From: JAENWD01 sp963837165
Lineage (GTDB): Bacteria > Acidobacteriota > Vicinamibacteria > Vicinamibacterales > JAENWD01
Assembly (NCBI GenBank): GCA_963837165.1
Contig: CAWIMD010000005.1
Span: 186,001 to 250,000 of the forward strand
DNA length: 64,000 nt
Direction of reading: 5' to 3'
Shown here: positions 17,202 to 25,872 of the stretch, in pieces
Layout: each line of letters opens with the position of its first letter
Position numbering within the stretch: position 1 is the first letter of the stretch
The notes under the pieces: generated by a model
What the model was told of the DNA's origin: nothing
What the model saw: the letters and a program-made list of their open reading frames with translations, nothing else
Database searches by the model: none
Position numbers and translations under genes: made by a program

Positions 17202-18563
17202 TCACGTCGCGGCCGGTTCGATATTGGCGTTCAGCCGGAAGAGGTTCGTCGGGTCGTACCGCGCTTTGATGGCCGCCACCCGCGCGTAGTTGACGCCATA
17301 GGCCTGCCGCACGCGGTCCTGTCCGTCGTCTCCACCGATCTCGTTCACGTACAGGCCGCCGGCGGCAAACGGGCGGATCCGCTGCCAGGTGTCGCGGACC
17401 CATGCCACGTTGGCGGCGTCCTGGTCGGCGGCATTCCAGAGCGCGTAGATGCCCAGGTGGATGCCACCGCGCTGCGGGAATGCCGTGGCGTCGACGGCCT
17501 TGCGGGCGGCCGCGCCGTGGATCGGGAAGAGCAGCAGGGTGGACATCGGCGACACCGCGCCGGCGTACGCGTCGACCCAGGTGTCGATGAACCCATCCGA
17601 GAGGGCGTCGAGGAATTCGGCCTTCCAGTAGTTCCGCTTGTCGGGCGGCATGGCGTTCTCGAGCAACGCCTGCTGCTGCAGGTACGGCAGCGGACCGATG
17701 GCGTCCATCACCGGCGAGCCGAACGCCTTGACGGGCCGGACCGCCTCCAGCCCCTCTTCGAGCGGGCCCGCATAGGCGCAGACCATCGCGCAGGCTTTGT
17801 TTCCGTCGGGCCCGGTCAGGATTGCGGCGGCGACCGTCAGCGGATCCGGCGCGGTCTTCAAGAGCTCTCCATAGAACTGCAGCATCTCGCGCGCAGCGGT
17901 GTACGGGTGGACGACCATGCCGCCGGCGATTGTCGGCCCGATGGCGTGCAGGCGGTACTCGAACGCGGTGACCACACCGAAGTTGCCGCCGCCGCCTCGA
18001 AGCGCCCAGAACAGATCCGGGTGCTCGTTCTCGCCGGCGTGCACGAGGCGGCCGTCGGCCAGCACGACGTCGGCGCCGGTCAGGTTGTCGACCGTCATGC
18101 CGAGGCTGCCCTCGAGCCAGCCGAAGCCGCCGCCGAGCGTGAGCCCGGCAATCCCCGTGTCGCCGATGGTCCCGCCCGTGGTCGCCAGGCCGTGCGCCTG
18201 GGTGGCGGTGTCGAGCTCGGTCCACTTCACGCCCGGCTCGGCGCGCGCGGTCCGGCGGTCCGGATCGACGGCAATCGCCTTCATCGACGAGAAGTCGATG
18301 ACGAGCCCGGCGTCGCACGTCCCGGTGCCGGCAATGCCGTGAGCGCCCCCGCGAATGGCCAGCGGCAGCCGCTGGTCACGGGCAAAGGCGACGGCCTCGG
18401 CGACGTCGGCGGCCGAGCGCGGACGGACGATCAGCGCGGGCCGCCGGTCGATCATCGCGTTCCACACGCGCCGGGCCTTGTCGTACCCGGCATCGGCAGG
18501 CGTCACGATTTCGCCCCGGAACTGCTGCCGGAGCCTGTCAATCGAGGCAGTGGCGAGTGGCAT
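17202..18563 (-). CDS. FAD-binding oxidoreductase of the VAO/berberine-bridge type
   Basis: The 453-residue protein has an FAD_binding_4 domain with LAIRGGAHGIAGTGT, whose His is the usual site of covalent 8-alpha-histidyl FAD attachment. It continues with GGTIGDTGIAGLTLGGGFGWL and ends with the BBE motif (YGVNYARVAAIKARYDPTNLFRLNANI). The second Cys used for bicovalent flavin is not at its usual place, so single attachment is likely. Family members oxidise alcohols, sugars or alkaloid-like amines. GAGGAG before the ATG supports the start. There is no signal peptide, so it is cytoplasmic. Confidence 0.88.
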   Translation of the reverse strand: MPLATASIDRLRQQFRGEIVTPADAGYDKARRVWNAMIDRRPALIVRPRSAADVAEAVAFARDQRLPLAIRGGAHGIAGTGTCDAGLVIDFSSMKAIAVDPDRRTARAEPGVKWTELDTATQAHGLATTGGTIGDTGIAGLTLGGGFGWLEGSLGMTVDNLTGADVVLADGRLVHAGENEHPDLFWALRGGGGNFGVVTAFEYRLHAIGPTIAGGMVVHPYTAAREMLQFYGELLKTAPDPLTVAAAILTGPDGNKACAMVCAYAGPLEEGLEAVRPVKAFGSPVMDAIGPLPYLQQQALLENAMPPDKRNYWKAEFLDALSDGFIDTWVDAYAGAVSPMSTLLLFPIHGAAARKAVDATAFPQRGGIHLGIYALWNAADQDAANVAWVRDTWQRIRPFAAGGLYVNEIGGDDGQDRVRQAYGVNYARVAAIKARYDPTNLFRLNANIEPAAT

Positions 18564-18650
18564 GTGCGGTCTCCTCGTCTACAGCCGCGTGCGCGGACGC
18601 ACGGCTCAGGGCGCAGTGGCGTGTGCGGTCAAGCGACCTTTACGGAAGCG

Positions 18651-19154
18651 CTACGCCGTGGCGAGCTTCGGGCGCCGCGCCAGCGCGGCATGCACGATGC
18701 GGTCGAGACCGGCAAAACGGCCGCTGCCCGTGAAGAAGATGACGGCCAGTGCGGCGATCTCCACGAGGTTCTTGTTGACGATCAGGTAGCTGCCCTCGGT
18801 GGGGATTGAGTAGAAGTAGCCCACGAACGGCGGGTTGCAGAGATAGAAGAGCAGGATGAACCCGATGCCGGCGAGGCTGGCCAGCCTCGTGAAGAGGCCC
18901 AGGATGAGGAGCACCCCCACGATCGTCAGCCCCCACATCGTGATGAGGTCGGCGTTGGCGAGCAGGTTCGGGTTGGCGGCAATCCCCCGGAACACCTCGG
19001 CAAAGGGCCCGCGCGCCTGCTTCATGTAACCGGCCGCCGACCACGACGTCGAGCTGAGCTTCGCGATGCCCTCATAGAGGAAGTGCCAGCCCACGAACAC
19101 CCGCAGCAGGGTGATCGCGATCAATGGCGCGTTGGAGCGCGTGTCGTGCAGCAT
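18651..19154 (-). CDS. DoxX-family membrane protein
   Basis: The 167-residue product has four membrane segments with the DoxX opening LLRVFVGWHFLYEGIAKL. A hydrophilic loop (about residues 40-65) holds SWSAAGYMKQARGPF. DoxX proteins are small quinone- or redox-linked membrane proteins. AGGAG precedes the ATG. It lies 15 bp downstream of the Gfo/Idh/MocA gene on the same strand and is probably co-transcribed with it; a DoxX next to a secreted oxidoreductase could link it to the respiratory membrane, which is inference. Confidence 0.85.
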   Translation of the reverse strand: MLHDTRSNAPLIAITLLRVFVGWHFLYEGIAKLSSTSWSAAGYMKQARGPFAEVFRGIAANPNLLANADLITMWGLTIVGVLLILGLFTRLASLAGIGFILLFYLCNPPFVGYFYSIPTEGSYLIVNKNLVEIAALAVIFFTGSGRFAGLDRIVHAALARRPKLATA

Positions 19155-19169
19155 CGGTGTCGGGCTCCT

Positions 19170-20612
19170 CTAGACCTTGAAATCTTCCGGCTTGAACGGC
19201 AGCCACTGCCGTGCTTCGACGGCCTCGTTCACCTTGAGCACGGCGACACACGTCTGGAACGCCTCTTCGGACGGGCAGTTCAGCTGGGCCTTGCCGCGCA
19301 CGGCGTCGAAGAAGTTCTGCAGGTGCGGCTGATGATAGGGGTCGCGCAGGGTCACCGGCACCAGGTGCTGGTCGGGCGCGACCGACTCGCGGACGTCGGC
19401 AACGGCGCCGCCGGAGGCCGCCTTGTCCGGCACCTCGCGGACCTTGGGGGCCGTGATGTAACCCTTCTGGACCCACTCGTCCCAGGCGGGGGCATTCGGG
19501 TCGCGATAGAGCTGCCCGGCGTAGTTCACCTCCGACTCGGAGATGAGCAGCGTGCCCTGGTCGCCCATGAAGTTCTCGAAGTACCCCTGGCTGCCGTTGG
19601 TCGTCTGGGTCTGGTAGTACGCCTTGGCGGGGCCGAGCGACGTCTGGTAGTCGTAGATCAGCATCACCGTGTCGTACCACTCGTGCGTCTTCGGCTCGTA
19701 GTAGAGCGTGCCGCCGCTGGCGATGACGCCGGTTGGGTTCGCGCCCAGGAACCAGCTGTAGATGTCGATCTGGTGCGAGCCCAGGTCCACGATGGGTCCG
19801 CCGCCCTTGCCCTTGTACCAGCGCCAGTTGCGGAACTGGTGCATGTCCTTGAAGCCGTACTTCTTCAGCCGGTCCTCCGGGATCGCGTAGCGGTCCGGAG
19901 CGCCGAGGTCAGGCGAGACCGCACGGTTCCACTGGCCGTTGACCGTCACGATGCGACCGAGCAGGTGCGCCTCGTTGAGGAGCTTGTTGTAGCAGTGCAG
20001 GTACCGCGGGTTCGATCGGCGCTGGTGGCCGATCTGCAGCAGCTTGCCGGTCTCGCGGGCGGCGGCCACCATGTGCCTGGCCCCCTCGACCGTCGTGGAC
20101 ATCTCCTTCTCGCAGTACACGTGCTTGCCGGCCTTCAGGCAGTCCACCGTGTGCTGCTCGTGCCAGAAGTCGGGCGTGGCGATGACGACCGCGTCGATGT
20201 CCTTCTCCTTGTCGAGCATCTCGCGGTAGTCCTCGTACCCGGTCACCTCGTGCTTGAACTTCTTCAGCGTGTTGACGACCCGCTTCTGGTTGTACTCGGT
20301 CCAGATGTCGCAGACGGCCCGGAAGCGCAGGCCCGGGATGCGCAGCATGGCGTCGGTGAGCACCTGGCCCTCGGCCCCGGCGCCGAGCAGCGCGACGTTG
20401 ATCACCTGCAGATCGGCCGGCGCGACCGGCGGCGCCGCGGCCGCTTCCGCCACGGCCTGCTGGTACTCCCGCTGCGTGTGCCAGGCATAGCCGAACAGCC
20501 CCAGCGCCGGCACCGTGGACAGCCCCTTCAGCACCTCGCGCCGATCCAGCCGCCGCGGCGTCTCGGGCCCCTCCGGCGCGCCCGCCTTGTCTTTCCGGTC
20601 CTCTCCAGCCAT
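19170..20612 (-). CDS. Gfo/Idh/MocA-family oxidoreductase with N-terminal signal/anchor
   Basis: The 480-residue protein carries a twin-arginine-like N-terminus (LDRREVLKGLSTVPALGLFGYAW). A Rossmann domain follows (VALLGAGAEGQVLTDAM, VIATPDFWHEQHTVDCLKAG, HVYCEKEMS) and then a C-terminal substrate domain. EK in YCEKEM is the conserved dinucleotide/catalytic motif. Such exported enzymes act on sugars, often through bound NAD. The ATG at 20612 is preferred over 20618 because AGGAG lies six bases before it. The divergent sulfatase at 20778 suggests joint use on a sulfated glycan. Confidence 0.88.
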   Translation of the reverse strand: MAGEDRKDKAGAPEGPETPRRLDRREVLKGLSTVPALGLFGYAWHTQREYQQAVAEAAAAPPVAPADLQVINVALLGAGAEGQVLTDAMLRIPGLRFRAVCDIWTEYNQKRVVNTLKKFKHEVTGYEDYREMLDKEKDIDAVVIATPDFWHEQHTVDCLKAGKHVYCEKEMSTTVEGARHMVAAARETGKLLQIGHQRRSNPRYLHCYNKLLNEAHLLGRIVTVNGQWNRAVSPDLGAPDRYAIPEDRLKKYGFKDMHQFRNWRWYKGKGGGPIVDLGSHQIDIYSWFLGANPTGVIASGGTLYYEPKTHEWYDTVMLIYDYQTSLGPAKAYYQTQTTNGSQGYFENFMGDQGTLLISESEVNYAGQLYRDPNAPAWDEWVQKGYITAPKVREVPDKAASGGAVADVRESVAPDQHLVPVTLRDPYHQPHLQNFFDAVRGKAQLNCPSEEAFQTCVAVLKVNEAVEARQWLPFKPEDFKV

Positions 20613-20777
20613 TCCCATCTCCTGACGTTCCGCGATCCCCCCGAAGTATAGCTGGCATGGTAGACTCCGCGCACACATCCACAGGCCGGACGCTGCAGGA
20701 TCCCGTGTACACGCAGTGTCCCGGCGGATCTGCGACCGGGCGCGCGGCAGGCGTGCGCCGTGGTAAGGAACACGTCC

Positions 20778-22343
20778 ATGCAGCGTGTCACCCGAATGGC
20801 CCTCGCGGCGGGCCTGGTCGTCGGCGGCCTCTCGTTCAGCACGGCGGGCGGGGAGCAGGCGCCTCCGTCGGGGGTGCAGCCTCTCGAGCGGATTGCCGGC
20901 GCCACGCCCCGCAACGTCGTCTTCATCCTCTCGGACGACCATCGCTACGACGCGATGAGCTTCATGGGCCACCCCATCGCCAGGACGCCCAACATGGACC
21001 GCATCGCGCGGGCCGGCGTCCACCTGCGCAATGCGTTCGTGACAACGTCGCTCTGCTCGCCCAGCCGGGCCACGATCCTGACGGGCCTCTACGCGCATCA
21101 GCACCGGATCGTGGACAACAACTCGGCCACTCCGGAGGGCACGATCTTCTTCCCCGAGTACCTCCAGAAGGCCGGCTACCAGACGGCGTTCATCGGCAAG
21201 TGGCACATGGGCAACGACCAGGGCGGCCCGCAGCCAGGCTTCGACCACTGGGTCAGCTTCCGCGGACAGGGCGAGTACCTGCCGACGGCGGAAGGCCTGA
21301 ACGTCGACGGGAAGAAGGTGCCGCAGAAGGGCTACATCACCGGCGAGCTCACCACCTATGCCCTGGACTGGCTGAAGGCGCGGGACCGGTCGAAGCCGTT
21401 CTTCCTGTATCTCTCGCACAAGGGCGTGCACGCCGACTTCGTTCCGGAAGACAAGTACAAGGGCACGCTCGCATCCCCGCGCCTCCAGCCTCCGGCCAGC
21501 CAGCACTATCCGCCCGAGGAGGAGAAGAAGCGCCCCCGCTGGGTCCGCGACCAGCGAAACAGCTGGCACGGCGTGGACTACCCGTACAACAGCCGCCTGG
21601 ACATCACGGAGTACTTCGAGCGGTACGCCGAGACGCTCAGGAGCGTGGACGACAGCATCGGCCAGGTGCTCGATTACCTGCAGTCGGAGCACCTGCTCGA
21701 CTCGACGCTCGTCATCTACATGGGCGACAACGGCTTCGCGTTCGGCGAGCACGGCATCATCGACAAGCGCACCGCCTACGAGGAGTCGATGCGCGTGCCC
21801 TTACTGATGCAGTGTCCCCAGCTGTTCTCAGGCGGCCGGACGGTGGATCAGGTAGTGGCGAATCTCGACATCGCCCCGACAGTCCTCGACGCAGCAGGCC
21901 TGAAGCCGCCCGCGTACACGGTCGGCGCGAGCATGCTGCCCCTGGCGGAGCAGAAGGCGGCCCCGTGGCGGACCGAGCTGCTCTACGAGTACTACTGGGA
22001 GCGCAACTTCCCGCAGACGCCGACGACGTTCGCGCTGCGCGGGGACCAGTACAAGTTCATCCGCTACTACGGCCGGTGGGACATCGACGAGCTGTACGAC
22101 CTGAAGGCCGATCCGATGGAGATGCACAACCTGACGGACGATCCGTCGTTCACCCGGATCGCGAAGCAGATGAGCGACCACATGTTCGACATCCTGGGCA
22201 GGACGAAGGGGCGCTTCATTCCGCTCTACCCGGACGCCCCCTACGTCGCCCGCAAGCGGCTGGACGTGCCGGGGGCCCAGAAGGCGGCGGACTTTCCGCC
22301 GCAGCTGATCCTGAAGCCGGGAGAGCCGTCCTTCGAGCGCTGA
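20778..22343 (+). CDS. Exported sulfatase (type I, formylglycine-dependent)
   Basis: The 521-residue product has a signal peptide (MQRVTRMALAAGLVVGGLSFS) and an alkaline-phosphatase-like sulfatase fold. The metal site begins with ILSDDHRYDAM. The activation motif LCSPSRATILTG holds Cys93 within CxPxR, the residue converted to formylglycine by FGE. MGDNGFAFGEHGIIDKRTAYEES supplies further metal ligands. The C-terminal DUF4976-like part is present (YYWERNFPQ to IDELYDLKADPMEMHNL). The substrate is probably a sulfated polysaccharide. AAGGA eight bases before the ATG supports the start; no FGE gene is in the window. Confidence 0.92.
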   Translation: MQRVTRMALAAGLVVGGLSFSTAGGEQAPPSGVQPLERIAGATPRNVVFILSDDHRYDAMSFMGHPIARTPNMDRIARAGVHLRNAFVTTSLCSPSRATILTGLYAHQHRIVDNNSATPEGTIFFPEYLQKAGYQTAFIGKWHMGNDQGGPQPGFDHWVSFRGQGEYLPTAEGLNVDGKKVPQKGYITGELTTYALDWLKARDRSKPFFLYLSHKGVHADFVPEDKYKGTLASPRLQPPASQHYPPEEEKKRPRWVRDQRNSWHGVDYPYNSRLDITEYFERYAETLRSVDDSIGQVLDYLQSEHLLDSTLVIYMGDNGFAFGEHGIIDKRTAYEESMRVPLLMQCPQLFSGGRTVDQVVANLDIAPTVLDAAGLKPPAYTVGASMLPLAEQKAAPWRTELLYEYYWERNFPQTPTTFALRGDQYKFIRYYGRWDIDELYDLKADPMEMHNLTDDPSFTRIAKQMSDHMFDILGRTKGRFIPLYPDAPYVARKRLDVPGAQKAADFPPQLILKPGEPSFER

Positions 22344-22354
22344 GCGGAGCGCAT

Positions 22355-22505
22355 GTAGCGCAGGCCTTCAGGCCTGCCCAGGTGTAGCGCCCGCGTGTAG
22401 CGCAGGCCTTCAGGCCTGCCCGGGTGTAGCGCCCACGTGTAGCGCAGGCCTTCAGGCCTGCCCGGGTGTAGCGCCCACGTGTTAGCGCAGGCCTTCAGGC
22501 CTGCC
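22355..22505. repeat. Palindromic repeat cluster 4 (four tandem copies)
   Basis: Four GGCC-class copies start at 22355, 22397, 22439 and 22481 with a 42-bp period. The spacers (CCGGGTGTAGCGCCCACGT type) are nearly identical and themselves contain GTAGCGC. All copies point the same way. The cluster sits between the convergent sulfatase and VapC genes. Conserved spacers and the palindromic unit rule out a CRISPR array. Confidence 0.88.
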
Positions 22506-22518
22506 CACGCGACGCCCG

Positions 22519-22914
22519 TCACACCCGGGCGTCGAGCACCCGCACGTCGTACTCGTCGAACGCCGCGTCCGACGTCACGAGGGTCAGGCCTTCAACCCGC
22601 GCCTGCGCAACCAGCATCCGGTCGAACGGATCGTGGTGGTGTGCCGGCAACGAGGCCACGGCGACGGCATGTTCGACAGACACGCTCAACAGCAGGAATC
22701 CGTCGCGCTCCAGGCCTTCGGGCATCCAGGCCTCGAGTGGCTTCTTCAGCGTCAGGCGGCCAGACTGGATCTTGATCGCCATCTCCCACATGCTCGCGGC
22801 GCTCACCCGCACGGTCACCGCCTCGCTCTCGATGGCACGTCGGGCACGGCGTCCGAGCTTGCGGCTGCCCCCCTTCCACCAGAGGAGTGCCTGGGTGTCG
22901 AGGAGCAGATTCAC
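22519..22914 (-). CDS. VapC-like PIN-domain toxin
   Basis: The 131-residue PIN-domain ribonuclease has the acidic residues LLLDTQALLWW (D6), WEMAIK (Glu), HHDPFDRMLVAQA (Asp) and TSDAAFDEYD (Asp) expected to bind the metal. It belongs to the PIN group that pairs with Phd/YefM antitoxins, and its start overlaps the antitoxin stop by 4 bp. Toxins of this type cleave tRNA or mRNA when the antitoxin is degraded. Confidence 0.9.
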   Translation of the reverse strand: MNLLLDTQALLWWKGGSRKLGRRARRAIESEAVTVRVSAASMWEMAIKIQSGRLTLKKPLEAWMPEGLERDGFLLLSVSVEHAVAVASLPAHHHDPFDRMLVAQARVEGLTLVTSDAAFDEYDVRVLDARV

Positions 22915-23150
22915 CGCGTGGCGCCGAACGCCCGGAGGAGGTCGTCAGGAAGCGGCGCATCGAAATCGTCGGCGATCCGAATCTTGCCTCGAAGCGTGCC
23001 GAACCCCGTCCGACGGACCTTGCTGGCCACGGGGACAAGCCGGACCATGGGCTTGCCGCTCTTCGCGATGACCACGTCCTGGCCGGCCGCCGCTTCATCG
23101 ACCAGCCGTGACAAGTGCGTCTTTGCCGCGTGCAGGTTCACCGTCTTCAT
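22911..23150 (-). CDS. Phd/YefM-type antitoxin
   Basis: The 79-residue protein has a Phd/YefM DNA-binding N-terminus (MKTVNLHAAKTHLSRLVDEAAAG, then DVVIAKSGKPMVRLVPV). Its C-terminal tail would wrap the PIN toxin (KIRIADDFDAPLPDDLLRAF). It precedes and overlaps the toxin gene, as usual. A perfect inverted repeat touches its start codon and is the likely autoregulatory operator. Confidence 0.9.
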   Translation of the reverse strand: MKTVNLHAAKTHLSRLVDEAAAGQDVVIAKSGKPMVRLVPVASKVRRTGFGTLRGKIRIADDFDAPLPDDLLRAFGATR

Positions 23151-23167
23151 GGACTAGGCTTAGTCCA
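23150..23167. promoter_or_regulatory. Inverted-repeat operator of the Phd/VapC module
   Basis: On the minus strand the sequence TGGACTA-AGCC-TAGTCCA has perfect 7-bp arms and ends on the first base of the antitoxin ATG. Phd/YefM antitoxins repress their own operon by binding palindromes at this place. The spacing and perfect arms are seen directly; binding is inferred from the family. Confidence 0.65.
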
Positions 23168-23181
23168 CGCACGAGGAGAGG

Positions 23182-24159
23182 TCAATCGCCGGGTCCACGG
23201 CCGAATTCATGCAGTTCGCCAGGCACTCGCGCATCAGCGGAGCCTTGCAGCATCCACGCCCGGACCCCCGGGCTTCGCGCGCAGAGATCCTCGATCTCCT
23301 CCGGCGCGAGCAGCATGAACGCCGTCGTCAGCGCGTCGGCGATGGCACTCGCCGCCAGCCGCGGGCCGTCCCGCGCCGTCGCCTCACGCGCCGCGTGCGG
23401 GCGCGGCACGGTCACCCACGCCGCCAGCCGCCCGCGGACGGGCTCGCCGGTGCGCGGATCGACGATGTGGTCCGTCTTGCGGATGCCGGAGGCGCCGAGC
23501 GCGGTCTGGCGCACCGACAGCCGCTCGAGCACCCGCGAGGGTGCGGCCGGGTCGCTGAGCGTCAGCGGCCAGCCGTCGCTCTCGGGCGGCGGCTCGAGGG
23601 CCAGTACGGAGCTGAACCCGCCGTGCACGAGCGCGCGCCCGATTCCCCACTCCTCGAGCAGCTCCGCCACCAGGTCCACCGCGTAGCCCTTGCCGACCCC
23701 GCCGAGGTCCACCCGCACGCCATTCGTGGTGGCGCGCACCTCGAACGTTTCGGGGTCGAGCGCCAGGGAAGGCAGGCCTGTGCCAATCGACACGTCGAAC
23801 GCGCCGCCCGTCAGCTCGTACATGTGCCGCGCGATCACGAGGCACTCCAGCGTGGTCGGCGTGACCCTCGTCCGCTCGCCGGCCGCGAGGTGGCTGATCC
23901 GCTGGATATCGCTGTTCGGGATGAAGCGGCTCAGCTCGCGCTCGAGGCGATCCACGAGGTCGAAGGCGGCATGCGCCGCCTGCGCCGCGTACTGCCCGTC
24001 GTCGTGGACGACGAACACCTCGAAGACGGTAGCCATCGCCTCGTGCGAGAAGCGCCGCACGCCGCCCAGGCCGCCCCGCGATTCGATCGCGAGCCCGCCG
24101 TCGGGCTGGACTCGCGGGCGTGCCGGATCGGCGCGCCAGTTGCCGCCGGATTCCGGCAC
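23182..24159 (-). CDS. apbE: FAD:protein FMN transferase (ApbE family)
   Basis: The 325-residue protein matches ApbE, which attaches FMN covalently to Thr of target flavoproteins outside the cytoplasm. Visible parts are the opening AMATVFEVFVVHDDG, the DLVDRLERELSRFIPNSDIQRIS segment, VDLGGVGKGYAVDLVAELL, the HGG motif (ALVHGGFSSVLAL), DHIVDPRTGEPV and the metal site DALTTAFML. The start is uncertain: I used the GTG at 24159, and no clear signal peptide is seen. No obvious FMN-acceptor flavoprotein lies beside it. Palindromic repeats begin 20 bp upstream. Confidence 0.87.
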   Translation of the reverse strand: MPESGGNWRADPARPRVQPDGGLAIESRGGLGGVRRFSHEAMATVFEVFVVHDDGQYAAQAAHAAFDLVDRLERELSRFIPNSDIQRISHLAAGERTRVTPTTLECLVIARHMYELTGGAFDVSIGTGLPSLALDPETFEVRATTNGVRVDLGGVGKGYAVDLVAELLEEWGIGRALVHGGFSSVLALEPPPESDGWPLTLSDPAAPSRVLERLSVRQTALGASGIRKTDHIVDPRTGEPVRGRLAAWVTVPRPHAAREATARDGPRLAASAIADALTTAFMLLAPEEIEDLCARSPGVRAWMLQGSADARVPGELHEFGRGPGD

Positions 24160-24178
24160 GTGGTCAGCCCCCGGGCGA

Positions 24179-24386
24179 GGCAGGCCTGAAGGCCTGCGCT
24201 ACAGGTGATGGGCATCCGGCGTATGCAGCGCAGACCTTCAGGTCTGCCACACCGAAGCAGGCCCGAGTGGTCAGCTCCAGCGCGTACGCGTGAGGACGGG
24301 AGTCCGCATGCGTCGGGCAGGCCTGAAGGCCTGCCCTGCAGGTGATGGGCATCTGGCGTATGTAGCGCAGACCTTTCAGGTCTGCC
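24179..24386. repeat. Palindromic repeat cluster 5, duplicated compound unit
   Basis: Copies lie at 24179-24202 and 24225-24248, and again at 24316-24340 and 24362-24386. Each pair is a GGCC copy, then GGTGATGGGCATC, then a GACC copy and CACACCGAAGCAGGCCCGAG. A compound unit of roughly 90 bp has therefore been duplicated with a period of about 137 bp. The last copy has one extra T in the loop. This cluster occupies most of the 276-bp gap between apbE and the next gene; nothing coding is seen in it. Confidence 0.8.
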
Positions 24387-24435
24387 ACACCGAAGCAGGC
24401 CCGAGGCCTGCGCCACGTAGAACGCGAGCCTGGCG

Positions 24436-25848
24436 CTACAGCGACCAGCCGGCGCGGAACGTCGGCCGGATGAGCTGATCGGCGTCCGGCATGTTGGTGA
24501 CCTTCATGTTCTCCGAGTCCCACATCAGCCGGGTGCCGGGATAGCGCAGCGCGACGTTGCCGAGCAGCACGACCTCGGCAAACGGACCCGCGTAGTCGAA
24601 GTTCGAGACGGCCTGGCCGTGCGTCCGGATGGCGTCGAGCCAGTTCTTCTCGTGGCCGTTGCGCCCTTCCGGGACGCGCGGCAGCGTCTTGGGCGGACGG
24701 GTGAACGCGGTCATGGCCGACTCGGGGATGAGCCGCGGGCTCTCCGAGTACGTCTCGCACCACATCTTGCCCTTGTCGCCGACGAAGATCGTGCCCGACT
24801 CGGGCATCTTGCGCTCGGGCTCGAGATCCTCGGGCCGCTCGGGCAGCAGGCCGCCGTCGTACCAGTGCAGCTTGACCGGCGGCATCTCGCCGCGCGCCGG
24901 GAACGACAGGTGGATCACTGTGGACGGCGGAAAGCTGTCGGTGTACTCGACCCGCGTGCCGTACCCGTGCTCGGCCGGCAGGACGATGTACGACTCGGTG
25001 GCGATCACGCTGGTCGGCGCGCCGAGCTTCAGCACCGTGAACGAGGCGTCCATCACATGGCACGCCATGTCGCCCATGGCCCCGGCGCCGAACGGCTGCC
25101 ACGCACGCCAGCTGAACGGATGGTAGGCCGGGTTGTACGCGCGCATTGCCGCCGGGCCAATCCAGATGTCCCAGTCCAGCCCGTCGGGCACGGCCGGGGT
25201 GTCGGTCGGAGTGGGCATGCCCTGGGGCCAGATCGGCCGGTTCGTCCAGCAGTGCACCTCGCGCACGTCGCCAATCGCGCCGGCCGCCACCCATTCCTGC
25301 ATGAGACGCAGGCCTTCTTCCGAGTGGCCCTGGTTGCCCATCTGGCTCACGACCTTGTACTTCCGCGCCGCCTCGGTCAGTGCCCGCGCCTCGGCAATCG
25401 TCCGCGTGAGCGGCTTCTGCACGTAGACGTGCTTCCCGTGCTGCATGGCCGCCATCGCCACGACGGCGTGGTTGTGGTCGGGAGTCGCCACCACGACCGC
25501 GTCGATGTCCTTCTGCTTCTCGAGCATCACGCGGAAGTCCTTGTAGTGCGCCGCCTTCGGGAACTTCTCCCACGTGCCCCGCCTCGTCAGCGCCTCGTGC
25601 GCCGCGGCGCTGTCGTCGCAGTCGCACAGCGCGACGATGTTGTCGCTCTTGGCGACGTTCATCAGGTTCGACGTACCCATGCCGTGGATGTAGCCGACGA
25701 CCGCGACGTTCACGGTGTCGCTGGGCGCCTGGAACCCCTTGCCGAGCACGTGGCGCGGGACAATCGTGAGGCCGGCCGCGGTGGCGGCGGCGGTGGTCAC
25801 GAAATCCCGGCGCGAGATCCCGGGGGATGATTGCTTCTCGTTGCTCAT
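24436..25848 (-). CDS. Tat-exported Gfo/Idh/MocA-family oxidoreductase
   Basis: The 470-residue protein has a clear twin-arginine signal (ISRRDFVTTAAATAAGLTIVP). The NAD-binding fold shows VNVAVVGYIHGMGTSNLM, VVVATPDHNHAVVAMAAMQHG and KHVYVQKPLTRTIAEA. YVQKP replaces the usual EKP motif: the Lys-Pro remains but Glu is Gln. The C-terminal substrate domain follows. Exported members are abundant in glycan-degrading Acidobacteriota and Planctomycetes and rearrange or oxidise sugars using a bound cofactor. AGGAG eight bases before the ATG at 25848 supports this start over the GTG three codons earlier. Confidence 0.9.
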   Translation of the reverse strand: MSNEKQSSPGISRRDFVTTAAATAAGLTIVPRHVLGKGFQAPSDTVNVAVVGYIHGMGTSNLMNVAKSDNIVALCDCDDSAAAHEALTRRGTWEKFPKAAHYKDFRVMLEKQKDIDAVVVATPDHNHAVVAMAAMQHGKHVYVQKPLTRTIAEARALTEAARKYKVVSQMGNQGHSEEGLRLMQEWVAAGAIGDVREVHCWTNRPIWPQGMPTPTDTPAVPDGLDWDIWIGPAAMRAYNPAYHPFSWRAWQPFGAGAMGDMACHVMDASFTVLKLGAPTSVIATESYIVLPAEHGYGTRVEYTDSFPPSTVIHLSFPARGEMPPVKLHWYDGGLLPERPEDLEPERKMPESGTIFVGDKGKMWCETYSESPRLIPESAMTAFTRPPKTLPRVPEGRNGHEKNWLDAIRTHGQAVSNFDYAGPFAEVVLLGNVALRYPGTRLMWDSENMKVTNMPDADQLIRPTFRAGWSL

Positions 25849-25872
25849 CGTGTGCACTCCTGCGCGGAAGAT

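Noticed and set aside
22355..22505. Possible CRISPR array (four evenly spaced repeats)
   Set aside because: The spacers are nearly identical, the repeat is a perfect palindrome shared with clusters elsewhere, and no cas gene is present.
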